From assembly GCF_003945595.2 (NCBI RefSeq), contig NW_024104283.1, positions 1,496,630 to 1,560,629 of the forward strand: a DNA stretch of 64,000 bases, in the 5' to 3' direction. The stretch is from Pipra filicauda. Lineage: Eukaryota; Chordata; Aves; Passeriformes; Pipridae. Numbering within the stretch: position 1 is the first letter of the stretch; every line of letters starts with the position of its first letter. Shown here in pieces: positions 49,401 through 63,700 of the stretch. The notes beneath the pieces are model-generated. The model made no database searches. It was not told where the DNA came from and saw only the letters and a program-made list of their open reading frames with translations. The translations under genes were made by a program, and so were the position numbers.

Positions 49401-49720
49401 CTAGGCACAGGGTAACCTCTCTTTACTTGTCTCCCAAACACTGTCATCTGGAAATATAATTTCCAACCCTGCCCTCCACATTGCCCCACCAAATCCCAGA
49501 CAGGAGGCAACAGGAAAACACCTCTCCTCACCTCAACACCTGTGCAAGCACTGCAGGAAGGATGAAGTCTCATCCCTTCTGTCAGCAGAGGTTTTCTTGG
49601 GACTTCAGAGAATCCTGAGGAGCACCCTGTGCACAGTGGTCTGTCCCAGCTGGATGCCAGGTGTGGAGAGAAAACATGTCCTAAGCCAGCACTGGTGACC
49701 TGTAGGATGTTTCCAACAGC

Positions 49721-49752
49721 CCATGCTTTGCACCATCCATGCTTTGCACCAT
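49721..49752 (+). repeat. 16-bp tandem duplication
   Basis: Two exact adjacent copies of CCATGCTTTGCACCAT. Confidence 0.9.
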
Positions 49753-49797
49753 GTGTTGGTGTATATGCTGTATGATTAGGAACACAGCTACTGGCAA

Positions 49798-49829
49798 CTA
49801 CAGCTGAGAGCTACAGCTGAGAGCTACAG
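49798..49829 (+). repeat. 13-bp tandem repeat, 2.5 copies
   Basis: CTACAGCTGAGAG at 49798 and 49811, then CTACAG. CAGCTG in each unit is an E-box core. A second small tandem within 50 bp of the 16-bp duplication suggests slippage-prone sequence. Confidence 0.9.
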
Positions 49830-50564
49830 TGCACTTCCTCACAAGCTGAGTGGTTTTGATGGATTGCAAAGATCTGTTCTTAATAAAAATAAATGCCTGC
49901 AATAAATGCAGCTTTTAACCTGCATTCCAGTAACTGCAAGGGCTGAAGGTAAAAATACCACATTAAATTTTATATCAGTAGTTCCAGAGGATGATCATTT
50001 AAACTTGATTTATACCAGGTCTCATGCAAACCTGAGCCTAGACTGGCACTGGGATGACACACAGGGAAGGAACAAGCTATTTTCATGCTGTAAGCCAAAG
50101 GAAGGTGCAGGAGTTCAGTCAGGTAGAAAATGTGCCTATTTCACAGCAGCTGAAGGAGGATGCCCTTCCCTCTCATTACAGCCATTGCCCCCAGCTACCT
50201 CAGGACTCTGACCCAGAAGTCCCTGCCAGCATTTGAAGCCCCACCTCCAATTCTTGACTCCTGAAGAGATCTACGTACCCAACAGCTGAATGTGTGAAAA
50301 ATTATAAACTTCTTGTGATCTTGTGTGTCTTTTCTTCAGCTGTTGTTCAGGAAAGCACACTCATGGGGAAATATCACATTATTGAATGAGAAGGAGAGGA
50401 TACTTTCCAGACAGTAACATGACTATTTTCCCCTCTTTCTCTGTGCACAGCAGGGCAGCCCTTTGACTGTGACCGCTCAGAGATGATGGTCGTCAGAGTA
50501 GGTGAGCAAAATGAGAAACACTGTCAGGTCTGAAAGCCAAGCTTTATGCCTGTATACTGGTGTT

Positions 50565-50612
50565 GGGTTTTTTTATACCTCTATACTTCTATCTTTATAC
50601 CTCTATACATTT
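50565..50612 (+). repeat. ATACCTCTAT-type short tandem
   Basis: TATACCTCTATACTTCTATC followed by TTTATACCTCTATACATTTA, an imperfect 10/20-bp period. Confidence 0.6.
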
Positions 50613-53600
50613 ATTATTCAGGGACATGAGGCATTACATATCTCTCCATAATGAATACCAAAGCAGCACTGCATAGTGAATGAAAGATAAGTGTTTAGTG
50701 AAGCAGATAGTAGGAATTTTTGCTAATAAAAGCATTGAACCGATATTCTCTGCATGTCTGAATGTGATTGCCTAATGACCTTGCATGGTGAACACCCATC
50801 TCACCATTGCTCAAAGAAAGGTCAGAATAATTTTCATCTATGACATGAAGTTCTTCTACAGCGATTTGCAAAGCTCTTTTCTTGCCTGTTGCTCTGGGGA
50901 TTGAAATGAGAAGCTGCCTCTCTGAAGGACTCTTACCCATTTTGACCTTAGGAAGGGTATTCCTACGTAAATCTTTGAGATTTTCCAGCCAACGCAATAA
51001 AAGTAGAAAGGCCTATTTTCCCAAACCAATCATTAAAGAAAAAAACAACACAAATATCTGTGCTAGCCGTGGAAACCCAAAAGGGGATCCAGTCCCAGTT
51101 CATCCATCACCTCAGTATAGGTGCCTCTGGTCATTTTAGCTGTGATCTCTCTTATACCCTGTGTCATCTGCCAAAATAATCTTAGATGCTTCAGGTCATC
51201 TAAGGTGGTACTAGATGACTATTTTGACAACCAGACTTAGCTAAAGGGAGTAAATCAGTAACGGATGAAGACACCTAAATGCCTACGTTCAAACCCTTAT
51301 ACAGAGGTGTGTGTGCTGGATGTCTGACCTCCCACAGTGCCAGTGGAGATATGGCCCGTATGGTTGGAGGTGTGGAGTCAGATATAAATGTAGTTTGTAG
51401 TGGCTTCAGTGGCTCTAGGGTGCACTGATCAGGTCCAATTTGTCACTTTCTTGCAGACACCTGTATTTAGGTGTCTTAAGCTAGAACTAATTTTATTTCT
51501 AAAAGTTGTGTTTGACTTGTCTATTTTATACCCAACATTAGGATGAAGCTCATCATGTCCTGTGTACATGCTTCTTCTGTTTATAAAATGAATCCAGAAA
51601 AAAACCTGTTTTCTAGATGCTCTATAGCATCCGTAATGCTCATGTGAATCCCACCCTTGGTCGCTCATACCTACATGACAGTGGCCAATTCTATCTTGTT
51701 CTGTGTTCGATATTTCTGGTTAATAGTACATTGCATTGCAGAAGAAAGAATTGTCTTTTTGTAAGTGAAAACTCAAGTTTCACAGGTAAGAAATATGAGA
51801 TTCCTGGGTTTCCCTCAGCCTCCTTGTCAGGCTCCAAGTTAGGAACTTACTACCCTTTCAATGTCTCACTTCTCCCATAATGCCCCACAACACCTCCTCC
51901 AGGGGCTGGAAGACAACCAAACATGCAAAGCAACTTGCCTTGGAAAAGACCAGCTCCTTGCAGCAGGGTCCAGGCTTGTCACACTCCCATCACCCCAACC
52001 ACTACCACATGTTCTTTCTCAAGAAAAAGTGGGCAAAATATTTCAGTACATTCCTATTTCAATACATTCAGTATTTTGGATAAATTTATGTTTCCCCTCA
52101 TAGTTCCTAGAGAAGTTTATTTTTGCCAGATATCTTATCTTTTAACCATTCTTACAGGCAGTTTAGAAAATGCTGGAGAAAATACAAACACCTTTCTTCT
52201 GCTAGAAGCCACTCCCAAGAAGATTGATCCTTAGGTATTCAAAAGTGTATTTGTGAGATTCCCGTACACAGACTAGTGCTACAGGGAAGCCTGTACAAGT
52301 ACAATAGGGGTGAACATGGGTTTTTTGTTGGGCTGTAAAAACATGGGTTTCTAATTAGCTGTAATCTCTCTTAGATGTGGTAGCCCTATATCATGAATCT
52401 CCCTCCAGAAAAAAATTTAACTCTTTTTGATAGAACTGAAAGTAGTAGCAGCATCCAAAACAATGTATACTGACATCCATCACTGCATAGACTTCACGTC
52501 TATGGAGCCATCTTGTCAACCAGTGACACTGTGGGAGATGGCAGCACCAGAGAGGGCTGGATGGGCAAGTTTTTCTTCAGTGACATAATTTTGTGCCTGA
52601 GATATGCGTGGCAAAGAGTTGGTTCATTTTTTTAGTCTACTTTCCTGCAGAGTAGGAGTTCATATATTCACAAACTCATGATCTCCTTCCCTCCTCATTT
52701 TTGGACTTGTTGACTTGTTTCAAACAGATCTAATGGGGCACAAAGACAAAAGAGGTGCAAAAGTTTGCAGGTGTAGTGGAAATGTGTAAAGACAGAGCTG
52801 TGAGATGCCAGTTGTGCTCTTACGAGACAATGAAAGCAGAATACACAATATAAAAGCTTCCATACTGAGAAAAATTCTTATGAGAACTGACACCCTCTCA
52901 GACACCAGAATCAGGTAATTACAGGGCACCAATTAATAGAAAACCAATCATCCTTCTCTCCTCTGCTCAGGAAACTACCTGAGGCTGTTCTTTCAATTGC
53001 TGTACTTCACTGTGCGCCCTGCCTCATGGGAACTGAAGAAGGTGCAGCAGCCAGTCTGGGCATGGGTGTCACACTGCTGCTTAGCTATTTACATCTCAGA
53101 AAATGGCACATTTCCTGTTGCAGATGGTTTCAGTCCTTTCTACCTGCATGTCTCCAGCTCCAACATTCACTGAATGTTACAGTACAATGGCAATTGCGCA
53201 GCGCTTTATTATTTGCCATAGGATCCAAATCAAACTGACTTCAAGCAAGAAAACATCTTTTTACTCTGGCAAACCTCTCTCAGCGCAGCAAAACACAGCA
53301 ACGTCTCTGCCACAGGTGCTTTGCTGGCTTCCCCAGGCTTGCAAGTGGCAGAAGGGGTCCTGCAGCAGGTTTGCTCTTCCACTGCTGAGAGCAGGTCCTA
53401 CCAAGTATGACTGGTATTTTCAGTTGCTGTGCTGGGATGGGAAAGAACTGGGCAGTGTCCAGAGCTGTACCCTACCCTCTTCTCTCTCTCCCCATCTGGG
53501 TGCCATAATGAAGAGGCAGGGAGCTAGTAGGAAAAAACCCACAGGATTCTTCAAAATTCAGACAAAAAGTATTGATGGCGTCTGCACCTTTTCTTGTTAC

Positions 53601-55399
53601 TAAGAGCAAAAGAAAGAAAAAATGGTTCCTTGTGTCTTCTTACAGCCTGATTATTTTTTTAAGTTAAATTCAGCAGCAGTGACACTGCTGTCCTTGAGGA
53701 GGCATTCTTTTGAAGGATAGCACCCTGGTGACAGCAGGTAGAGCAGTATCTGTGTGCCCTCTCTCACTCAGGTTTGCTTAATGAGCCAGAAGAACTTGAA
53801 AACCCTGGTGAGAATGGGACCCCCAGGAGCAGCCGAGGCCAGCCTCGCCTCCCGATCTTACCTTTCTTCATTTGGCCTGACGTTTTTCTTGCAGATGAGT
53901 AGCCTGTAGCGGGGAATTGAGGGAATGAAACTTTATGGGGAGTGAGTGAGCACAGGCAGAGCACCAAAGGAAAGATGTGAAAAATGGATGCAACAAGGCC
54001 ACGCGAGTGGCGAGGATCACTCTGCTGAGGTGGGTAAGCCAAATGTGCACAAAAAAGGGAGAAAGCAAAGGCAATTCTTTCCTTCTCTCTTATGTCGAGC
54101 TAGTATCACCACTTCTGATATTGAAGACAAACAAGGAAAACATGCCTGGACTTAGTCTCCCACTGCAAGGAGCTGCAGGAGAGAGTGGGATTCCTCTTGC
54201 AGAACTTTGCCTCTGACTGTAGTTTATCATTTGCAAGACAAGGTCCCAGCAAAGAACTTGGATCCCTCCTCTCACTACCCTTATACCTCCTGCCTCAGCA
54301 TCTGTGTATGCAGAGGTGCCATTTCATTTTGCTAAAAAGACCCTCTTAAAATCCCCTGTCCTGAAATCCTGAGGGTGGTAAAATGAAGTGGACTGCTGGG
54401 GGTGCAGTTCAGGAGCCGTATAAAACCCCTTCTGTGACCTTGGAGAGGCAGGATGGAGATCTCAGGCTAAGGGCTGAGGATTATAAGTTTGGTATTTATT
54501 ATACAAGTAGATACTCCTGCAGACTTTCAAGCTCTGTTTGCCAAGTCTTCCTATCAGCCCGCCTCCACTTTACCTCCTTACATTCCCCACCTCATCTGAG
54601 CATTGTCCCCTTGTTGCTGACAGGCTGCAGTTTCAGAAGGTGGTAGGTCCTCTCCCCCACTTCCTCACCAAGCCATTATACTCCTGCTTAGGTGGCTCAA
54701 GAGAGCCTGCATCCCTCACCAGGATCCCTCTGGATGCAGGGAGGTGTAGTGAAGAGCTGCTGCATTTTCAGGCTGCAATCAACCTCCACCTGCTTCTCTG
54801 CTACCCTGCCTCTGGCCAGGTGCAGTCAGGACCAAGTGACTTTTCCAGTGAACGGGAAGACCGTAATGCAGAGCACATCATTCTTTTCTCCCAGAACTAT
54901 CAGATGTGATTTTCCACACCAAGATTCCCCAGCTCAAATCCCAAGTGCTGGAGATTCGAAGATGCCCAGTATGTCTGTCACTAAGTAATTAATTATATGA
55001 CACTGGAACAAATCTTTCTGAAAATACATGAATGTTCAGCCCATAAAACTGAGGCTGGGATTCTGAGCCAGCAATTAAATTTAAATTAGGTTTTGTGTTG
55101 TAGCAGGTCCTGTTTCACACATTCAGCCAAGCTAGTTGAGACATCCTGGTTTCTGATCACACACTTTGCCGGTGTGATTTATAGATTGCTTTCCAGAAGT
55201 CCTCTTCTCTTCTGCCTTTAGCTTTGTTACCAGGGACCTTGTGCCGTTAAGGTAACATTCCTGAACTACAGGCACACAAAGCAATACCTTATTTATCTAT
55301 AACTTTCAGACTAGCAGAGAAAGCACAAACTTCTTTTTTGAATTCAGTTAGTTTCTTTCTGATCTTCTCTGTCTTATGCAGAAGCCAAATGCTTTAATC

Positions 55400-56068
55400 A
55401 CTTGCACTGGTGTAAAGCATTTGATGCTCTCCCACATGATATCCTTGTCGCTAAACTTGAGAGGCATAGATTTGATGGATGGACCACTCAGTGGATAAGG
55501 AATTGGCTGGACAGCTGAACTCAAAAAGTCGCAGTCAACAGCTCAATGTCCAAGTGGAGACAAGTGACAAGTAGAGTTCCTCAGGGGTAGGTATTGAGAT
55601 GGGCTCTGTTTAACATCTTTGTTGGTGACATGGGCAGTGGGATTGAGAACACCCTCATCAAGTTTTCTGATGACACCGAGCTGTGTGGTGCAGTCAACAC
55701 AGCTGGATTGAGAGCAGCCCTTGAGGGTATTGGTTGACAAGAAGGTCAGCATGAGCTGGCAACATGTACTCACAGCCCAGAAAGCCAATTATATCCTAGG
55801 CTGCAACAAAAGTAATGTGACCAGCAGATCAAGGGAGGTGATTCTGCACCTCTACTCTGCTATTGTGTGACCCTACCCGGCATGCTGCATCTCCAGCTCT
55901 GGGGCCCAACATAAGGACGTGGACCTGTTGGAGAGAGTCCAGAGGAGGGCCACAAAGATGATCAGAGGGCTGGGACACCTCTCCTATGGAGATAGGCTGA
56001 GAGAGTTCAGCCTGGAGAAGGCTCCAGGGAGACAACCTGGGCTGGTCCCTGAGATCATCTGGAGTTAA
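55400..56068 (+). mobile_element. CR1 LINE reverse-transcriptase region fragment
   Basis: Plus-strand remnants of CR1 ORF2 in order: [14 protein letters not shown] (palm region of the reverse transcriptase), WIRNWL-like NWLD, SRVPQG near 55570, LFNIFVGDMGSGIENTLIKF near 55605, and SDDTELCG near 55660, a broken version of the catalytic region. The typical 3' stretch GAGAGAGTCCAGAGGAGGGC then AGGCTGAGAGAGTTCAGCCT follows. Several stops and frameshifts make it dead. The 3' UTR and terminal octamers are absent. Confidence 0.9.
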
Positions 56069-59000
56069 CAGAATCACTAGCACAGAAACTGGAACAAGTT
56101 GAAAAACTCCCTGTCTTCCCCAGATTAAGTTTAATAAGAAATATGAGCAAATTTTGTATCAGAAAAGAGAAAATTGTCGTAATGAACAGTTTGAGGTGGT
56201 CTGGTTTTGTGTTGGTATTTATTGCTTCCTGTGCTGTTCTAGGTGTTTCATTATGGCTTAAATACTGCCATCCTCAATTACTTTGTCAAGTAAGTATGCT
56301 TTTAACACAGAGAGAGCCCCTGTCCTGTTTACAATTACCATCATTCCCCACCTTTCTTGAGCCCAAAATATCGGATAAAACTTCCATTCTTCCTTCCTTG
56401 ACAGATTATGTCTACTGCATGAAATCACCAGGGCTAACGTGCCTATTTTGGAATAAACTCCCCCCACCCCCTTTCCCATTAAAATGTGCTCTCCGGGCAG
56501 TCTGAGTACTGAAGAAGCAACCCACTACTTCTGCAACTGCACACAAGTGATATCACAGCTGGGGAACCCAGGGTGCTCAGCAGCCATGTCTGGTCCCCCT
56601 GCTCCTGCATCATCCCATGTTCTGCCTCCCATTCTGCTAGTAGAATAGCCAGCCACTGACTCTGTGATGATTTCTTTCCAAAACCAACACACTTGACTGG
56701 ATAGTACATACAAGCTGATGTTCCTACCACAGAAATCTGTCCCAAGAAATAAATTCACCCCCTAAATCTGAAGAACTGATATTACAAAAGTCAATAGGGA
56801 AATATCTTTTGTTGGACAGAGGGCAGGAATTTCACACATTTCTCACATAAATTTAACTTTACTCCTTAGGGATGTGATGCACTTTTATATTACATTTTGA
56901 GAAATAATACTTATAAAAGATTCATCTTTTTTCTGGCATAAACAGGAGTAGCTCTTGTGTTTCTGTCTATAGGGATTTCAGGGACCACAGATTTTGAAGA
57001 TGCTGAAAGCTTCCGCTTCCACACATGAGAGATACATTTCTATTCAAACCACGTATTTTAACATTGTAATGGGACAGCATAAATAAAAGTATATTAATTT
57101 ATTAATTAAGTTCAGGAGCAAGAACAGCATGTGCATCACTTGCTAGTGCCTGCTGTGTTACCCAGGACTGTTTGGGAACTAGCAGTCACCCCACTCTCTA
57201 GTTCCCACTCCAGCAGAAAAACTCTGGTGCCTAAGTGACCACTAGGCAGACTGGCAGAGGATGGTGGAGGTGTTTCAGGCCATCAGCTGTGACTTTGCCC
57301 TGGCACACCCTTCTTTGGGAAGGTGAACTCTGGCCACTCTCAGCCTTGCTGTCTGCCTGGACACTGAATCTGTCTTTGGGGGAGTCTGCAGGTGGCACTC
57401 AAAATGCAGAGCGGATACATCTGTAACAAAAACACGCTGGGAAACTGCAAAATATTCTGGACCTAAGACTGAACCATGGACATATCATGCAGCAAGTTGA
57501 CGAGGAGTGGCTCACTGCGACTGGGGAGCAAAGCTTTGCTAACTGGGGCTGATTACTAAAGCACATAGCACCTAGAGTAAAGTTTGCCCATTTGACTATA
57601 TCTGTAATTTGTTTTCTAAATAAATATTTAACCTTCACTTTTCAGAGCTGTTTTCATCCATTTCCCTCTCCAACAAACCACCATTTTCTGTTTTCTAGAT
57701 GATTTTTACATAGTGTTTGGCAACAACCCTGTTTTCATCACCTAGAAACTCAATATTCAGAGCAAAACCTCTCCAGCTGGCTTGTGTGTCAGAGTCTGCA
57801 TACCTTGGGCAATAGATTTTGCAAAATTGTACTGATTAAATGTCTGCTTTTGCTGTTCTTTAAAAAAAAACCACAACCCAGATGAAAGGTCCCATTGAAT
57901 GAATTTTCAGTTGGTTTGTGCTTGCAAGTGCCTGTCAGTAGAAGATACACTTTCAAACCAGGCCCCAGGGCAACTATGGAAAGCTTTCAGGCATGTTACG
58001 GAAACTAATCACAGAGTTTGGCCCCTGTGTAATTCTGACAGTGGTTGGAGAGAGCAAACATAGAGCACTAGCAGAAGGCATATATGCTCTTGCAGTACAG
58101 CTTGAGCCTCCAGAACAGCACACTGTGGGACCGGGGAAGAGTTCATCCCCTGCATGCAGGTATTTCTTCCCCACAATGTATTGAATTACTTACTGATTCT
58201 TGAGCTGTTGTCATTTTTATATGTCTGTATCACAAAATTGGCAAGAGATTTGTACAATGGCAATGTCTTCCATTCCTGGTTACATTTCTTCTAATTAATT
58301 AGTACAATTCAGGTAACAAAGATAACTCATCACAGCTCTACAGAGATACCCGTGGCTGCCAAGGCAGAAATGTCTCCATGCACAGGCTGAAACACACAGC
58401 AGCCTGAGAATGACAACACCCACCCACTGCAGCACATTCCAATGTACCACAGAGGTTTCCATACGCGGTGACAGCAGGGGCTCTGGGAGCTGCTCGGTGT
58501 CTGAGGACTATGCCAATACATGAATCACTAGAGAAGCAACACATAGTCATGACTGGTGGCACCTGTCCTCCCTCAGGAAGGGAGATCTCCCTCCAACACT
58601 TGCCAAGCACAGTGAGCACTCAGTGAGAAGCACTCAGGGTGCCTGCATGAGCCCTGGCCAGGAGAGTGGACCGTTCTGCTCCCCATCCCACAAATCCTCC
58701 TAATCCATAAGAACCTCCAGGCCCTGGGCACATCACTTCCCTGCAAAATCGTTTCAAAATTGTTCAGTAAAACATTTCAGCTTTTAATCCCTTTCTTCTA
58801 CCAGTGAGAAAGCACAAGTCATTATGAGACAGATAAAATATCTGCGGGTCACAGTTCACTCTGCCTGCCCCTCTGTAGGGAATGGAGAAGTTGGATGGAG
58901 GTAAGTCATCCTTTTGTATTATTTGTCTGTGACCATGTCACTCATGGACAGATTATAAGGTCTTTGGGGCAGCACAGTGTTTTAGGCGGTTGGTATGCAT

Positions 59001-59744
59001 CTCTCTTCATGAAATCTCTCTGATATTGCAATGGAAAGGAAAAGGTAGATTAAAATGCTCCTTGTGTTTCTCTTGAAAATCCAAGGCAATCTCTAAATGC
59101 CAGTGGGTCAGGTGTGTTTCAGATACCCACAATAGAACTGGCAAAGTGGCCTGCTGAAAACTCCTCCCTCTGCACCTTAAAGCCCAAGGTCAGATTTTTT
59201 TCTCTTGTGTTGTAATTCCTACAGAATCCAACACCATCCATTGTCATCATTATGCCCCAAATTTTTTGTCTGAAGCCATTTTCTCTCAGAGTTTATCCTA
59301 TTTTCCCTGCAAGCTTTCTTTGCTCCTTTATCATCTCTGAGAACAGATAATTTTAACATACTTCATTCAGAGAGATCTTCCACACTTGCAAGGGGCTGTG
59401 GCACGGTGCCATCCACAGCACATGATGACTGAAGCCTCCTGAATACCTAGACGGATTTCAGACTTAATTCATTTCATTTTCCTTCCACTTTGCTCTAATT
59501 ATACATTCCCCTATGGAGCACCCTCTCCTGGCCTTCCAGTGCACCTTTTCTCTTCTGATGCTTTAATACACCTGTGTTGACCAGCCTGAGCTACCCTCTC
59601 TAGCAATCATCAGGCAGCAGGTCCGGAGTGTCAGGCTTTTCACTGTCCCAAACTTAGCATAAGAAACTGTGACTGTAGGCAAATATGACCTTTTCAGGGG
59701 CTGACTTTATTTATTTATTATGTTGCCATTTATTTCTTTGTTGT

Positions 59745-59772
59745 AAAAAAAAAAAAAAAAAAAGAAAAAAAA
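59745..59772 (+). repeat. Poly-A tract
   Basis: Nineteen A, one G, then eight A. No retrotransposed gene or SINE precedes it that I can recognise, so it is treated as a simple repeat. Confidence 0.85.
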
Positions 59773-60597
59773 GTAGTACCCTGTCTCCTGGACTTACTAA
59801 CAATACAAAATTAAAATATTTCTGACTAGCAACACTTCTTTATGGAACAGTAATTAAGACTGCAGTCACAGCCTAGGACACAGGCTGAGTATAGGGCAAG
59901 ACCATCGTTTCCAGTTTCAGTTCCTCTGCACTTTCATTTAGCTGGTAGAGTGCCAAACACAAGAGCCCCCATGGTTACACATGTACCTGCGTGCTGGCAC
60001 TGATGGTAAAAATAACTGAGAGGCAAGCACAGCCCTGTTTGCCATCAGGTCGATATATCACGTAATCTCACATGATGTTTGGGAAAGCCAGCTCATCTGA
60101 TGTCTTTAAGCACACAGATGGGCATGCACGGCAATTTTTGCCTCCTCTGGCAAGCTCTCCCCCTCTTTGGCCCCAGGGACAACCTCCCATAGGGCTCACT
60201 GTCATCTGCACTCGCCAAGTCATGCTCTGAGTCCCCAAAAGCAACTGAGAGGGGATGGGACATCACATTTTTCTTTTCCCAGCTCCCTGCCTGCTCTGAA
60301 GCTTTCACCCAGGCAGGATGGTGGGCTGCTGTGTGCTCATCATCCCCTCCCATATGTCCCTTTGCATGAGACCTCTGTATCTGTGGAGCTAGATATTAAT
60401 GAGTTCAAGAGAACTCCCCAGCCTCCAAATTAATTAGAATAAATCACCCACCAGAAGTCTCAATCAGTCCTGCTCTCCCCCTTTCACAGAGGAAGATGTA
60501 CCTGTGTGCCTCCCTCCAGATCACGTACCCTTATCACCCTTCATTTTCTTCTTGTCGTATGGCAGCCTACTGCCTGCACAGGTAAATAAATGACTGC

Positions 60598-60725
60598 ATC
60601 ATAGAATCATTTAGAATCATCTGAAAAGACTTCTAAGATCATCAAGTCCAGCTGTTAGCCCAGCACTGCAAAGTCCACCACTAAACATCAGCCCTTCTCT
60701 GGACAGAGCATCTTGCTCCACATGA
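60598..60725 (-). mobile_element. CR1 LINE 3' fragment
   Basis: ATCATAGAATCATTTAGAAT, AAAGACTTCTAAGATCATCA, AGTCCAGCTGTTAGCCCAGC and AAGTCCACCACTAAAC are the reverse complement of a CR1 3' end, similar in type to the copy at 38820-40225. It degrades after about 60700. Confidence 0.87.
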
Positions 60726-63700
60726 TCTACACTGACCGAGAGATAAAAACCCTGTCATGAGGTTAATGGTAGTTTGCCTGAGCAGATCTTTCTTTTCAAC
60801 AAAGAATTGAGTTTCTTTGCCACCTCAGCATTGGTCCCTGCTGTCGGCAGAGGCTGACACTGCTAAGTGTGCAAAAATAATGGATAAGGATAAAAAAATC
60901 CATCATAATTTTTGCAGTATTGTCTCCCAGTTTAATAATCTCATTTAATTAGAAATCATAGGTAACAGCCATGGCAGGCAAATTTAATACAAGTTCTGAA
61001 ACACCTGAGATTACAGGGATTTTACCATCTCTAATATTCCTATTAAGAAAAATGTCTCTGAAGTTGAAGATATCTCCCAGGTGTCTCTCCCCATACCGCA
61101 CAGCTCAAAGCCAACCATACCAGAGGACCACCACAGGCTACCAGGAGCTTATCAGGTCTGCTGCAGAGTTCCCTGACACATACAAGCTCCTGAATGCTCA
61201 TGTAGCAAATACATAAACCTGTGGTCATGCAGGGACAGGGCAAAACATTACCCACCCAGCTGAGCTGCACCAAGCAAATGCCCCAGCGCCTAAGCAGAAC
61301 AGCATTTATCAAAACGTAGGTTTTCCCGGCTGGCTCTGGGATGAGGAACAGTTTTTTTGCACAGCCCTGAGTCCAGGGTGAGGGCTGCTGGGGTCTGTCT
61401 AATGTAATGCCAGACAATGAGCCCATCTTCAGCATCAGACAGGGATTTCGAGAGATAGCTGGGTCTGCACAGGAAGTGGGCTGAAATAGCAACATTGTGG
61501 TCGGTCCCATTAGCCTAATCACTTGATTTTTTGTTTCAGAGCAAATTTGGATCTAGTCAGATGTAAGAAAGGGCTGTGTTTTCTGTTTTTCCTTTAGCAT
61601 CACCCAAAAAGCCCATGTTCTTAGAGGGAAGGATATTTGCACAGGCTTAACTTCAGTTGCCTAACACAACTACAGCAACCCCCTGAGGAACACAACACAT
61701 TAGGGTGTGCCCAATAAACACAGCCAAGGAAAAAGCAACAAGTGATAAATATCCCTGGATTATCAGACCTGCAAAGTGCCTCCTGAGCAGCAGGGCAACA
61801 GTGCCATGTGTACCCATGTGAGGCTTCTGTCTTTTCTGGCCAATAGGAAAAAGAATACGCTCAGCTCTGCACAGTGTGTTAGTGTTGTTGAGGGAGGTCT
61901 GGCAAGGAGAACAGTGTAGCCAGAAAGCTGGGAGCATTTTTTTCACCTCACTGCTCTCCCATATCTAAGACAGTTGAGGGGACAGCAACTACAGCTGAGA
62001 TTTGACTGCCTAGTGTCAGTCCCAGTCTCAGCCCTCGCTAGAAAGCCGAGAGCACGGCTTCCATCCTGGCCCAGAGGCAATACGAGCTCCATGCTAACAG
62101 AGCAAAGGTCCACAGGAGGCAATCTGGGCACAGGGAGCTGTAGAAAGGACAAGTTTGGGTTAAAACATTCCCCTGAGAAACAGCACAGATCCACTTCACT
62201 GGGTCTTGCAGAATTTCAGTTTCAGCACCATGGGCTCCCTGACATTCCCTGTGAAACTCAGTCAAAGCCACTGTGCTTCTCCTTGGTGTTGCAGAGAAGC
62301 CAGAGACAAGCCCCAGCTCCCAGCTGCGACACCAGACACCCAGCTTCAGCCTTCACTGCATGCCCTTCCTGCCCCAGCTGCACAAAGGGTTTTGAGCTGA
62401 GCCAAGGGCACATCAGGACTTGCACCCCCAGGCATGTTGCTGCCGTTCACCCAGACAGAACAGGAGGGAAAGAGCTATGCAGAGGTGGAGCAAAGCCAGT
62501 TTCTTTCTAGAGCACAGCTTGCCCATGCCTGCAGCCTCCACAGTGAAGCTGGGCCAGTCCAGCAGTCCCCAAGGGCTCCAGGCAGCCAGCAGCAAAACTC
62601 CCAATGTTGCAGAGGGACATCATTTTTTTGGGAAGGCAGACATACACTGCATACGTGGGTAGAGCCAAGCCATGCTGCTCACGTACCCGCACAAATGGGG
62701 CTTCCCAAGTGAGAGACTAAAGGCAGGAGAGCCGAGCCTGCCAAAACCAGAAGGGTCACTGCAACCTCTCCTGAAAGGCAGCAGCATTGGGGCATGCAGC
62801 AGGGTCTTCAGGTGGGAAATGGGGAATACCTCACCCAGCTGCACAGGGAGCTTAGAAGGGACAGAGGAACCCATCTTCTCCCGGCTCTTGCATCCCACCC
62901 AGCAAAACTGTCCCCACTCCACAAGGAACACCAGTTCAGCAAGGACTCCACTCCAGAAAACTTCCTTCCCCTGTGTCCCACTGAAGCCTGAGGGGCTGCA
63001 GTCACCTCTGAGTGTGTGCCAGTTCAGATGAGGCACAACAACCTACATGACAAGCAGCACCCTCTCTTCCCACATTTTAAGGAAAAATGATCAAGTATCA
63101 ACACCAGAGCAGTGTTTTAGATTGCTAAGCATCCCCTTGAATAACTAAACAGCAGTGAGTAACATGTATTTACATAGATTATGGTCTATTCCCCCATCGG
63201 AAGGCGATTTGTGTAGATAACTTCCATTAATGTTAAAGGGAGTCATTCACATAAATCCTTGGCACATTAATGGCCAACGAGCCTCCTCTGTGTAGTAGTT
63301 CATGTTGCTGCATTTAGTGAGCACAATATAAACGTGGCCAACTTAATATGCAAATAAATTCAAGTATTTTCTGAGCCATAAGAGACAGTTACTAGGCACA
63401 TCTCATTCATCGTTTATAGGGAAATAGATGGAGGCTGCCAGTTGAAACTGGGAGATAAATACTGTAAACACTTTTTTGAGGCAACAGGGAAAAGGGTACT
63501 GAGTCTCCACATATACATAAATAACGATCATGAATAGTTTCTTGAAGACATCTTCTCTTCTATTTGTTTTTACTCTGTGTATGTGTCTTTACTACACATC
63601 TGCATTGAAGCACTATTTGTTGCATTGCTGTTGCTTGCCAGTGGCACTGGAGTCCCTTTCATCCCTCGGGGCCAGAGCAGGGCCATGCCCCATCCCCAGC

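Noticed and set aside
59700..59775. Poly-A tract considered as the tail of a processed pseudogene or SINE.
   Set aside because: The sequence upstream has no coding similarity or SINE promoter, and no flanking target duplication was seen.
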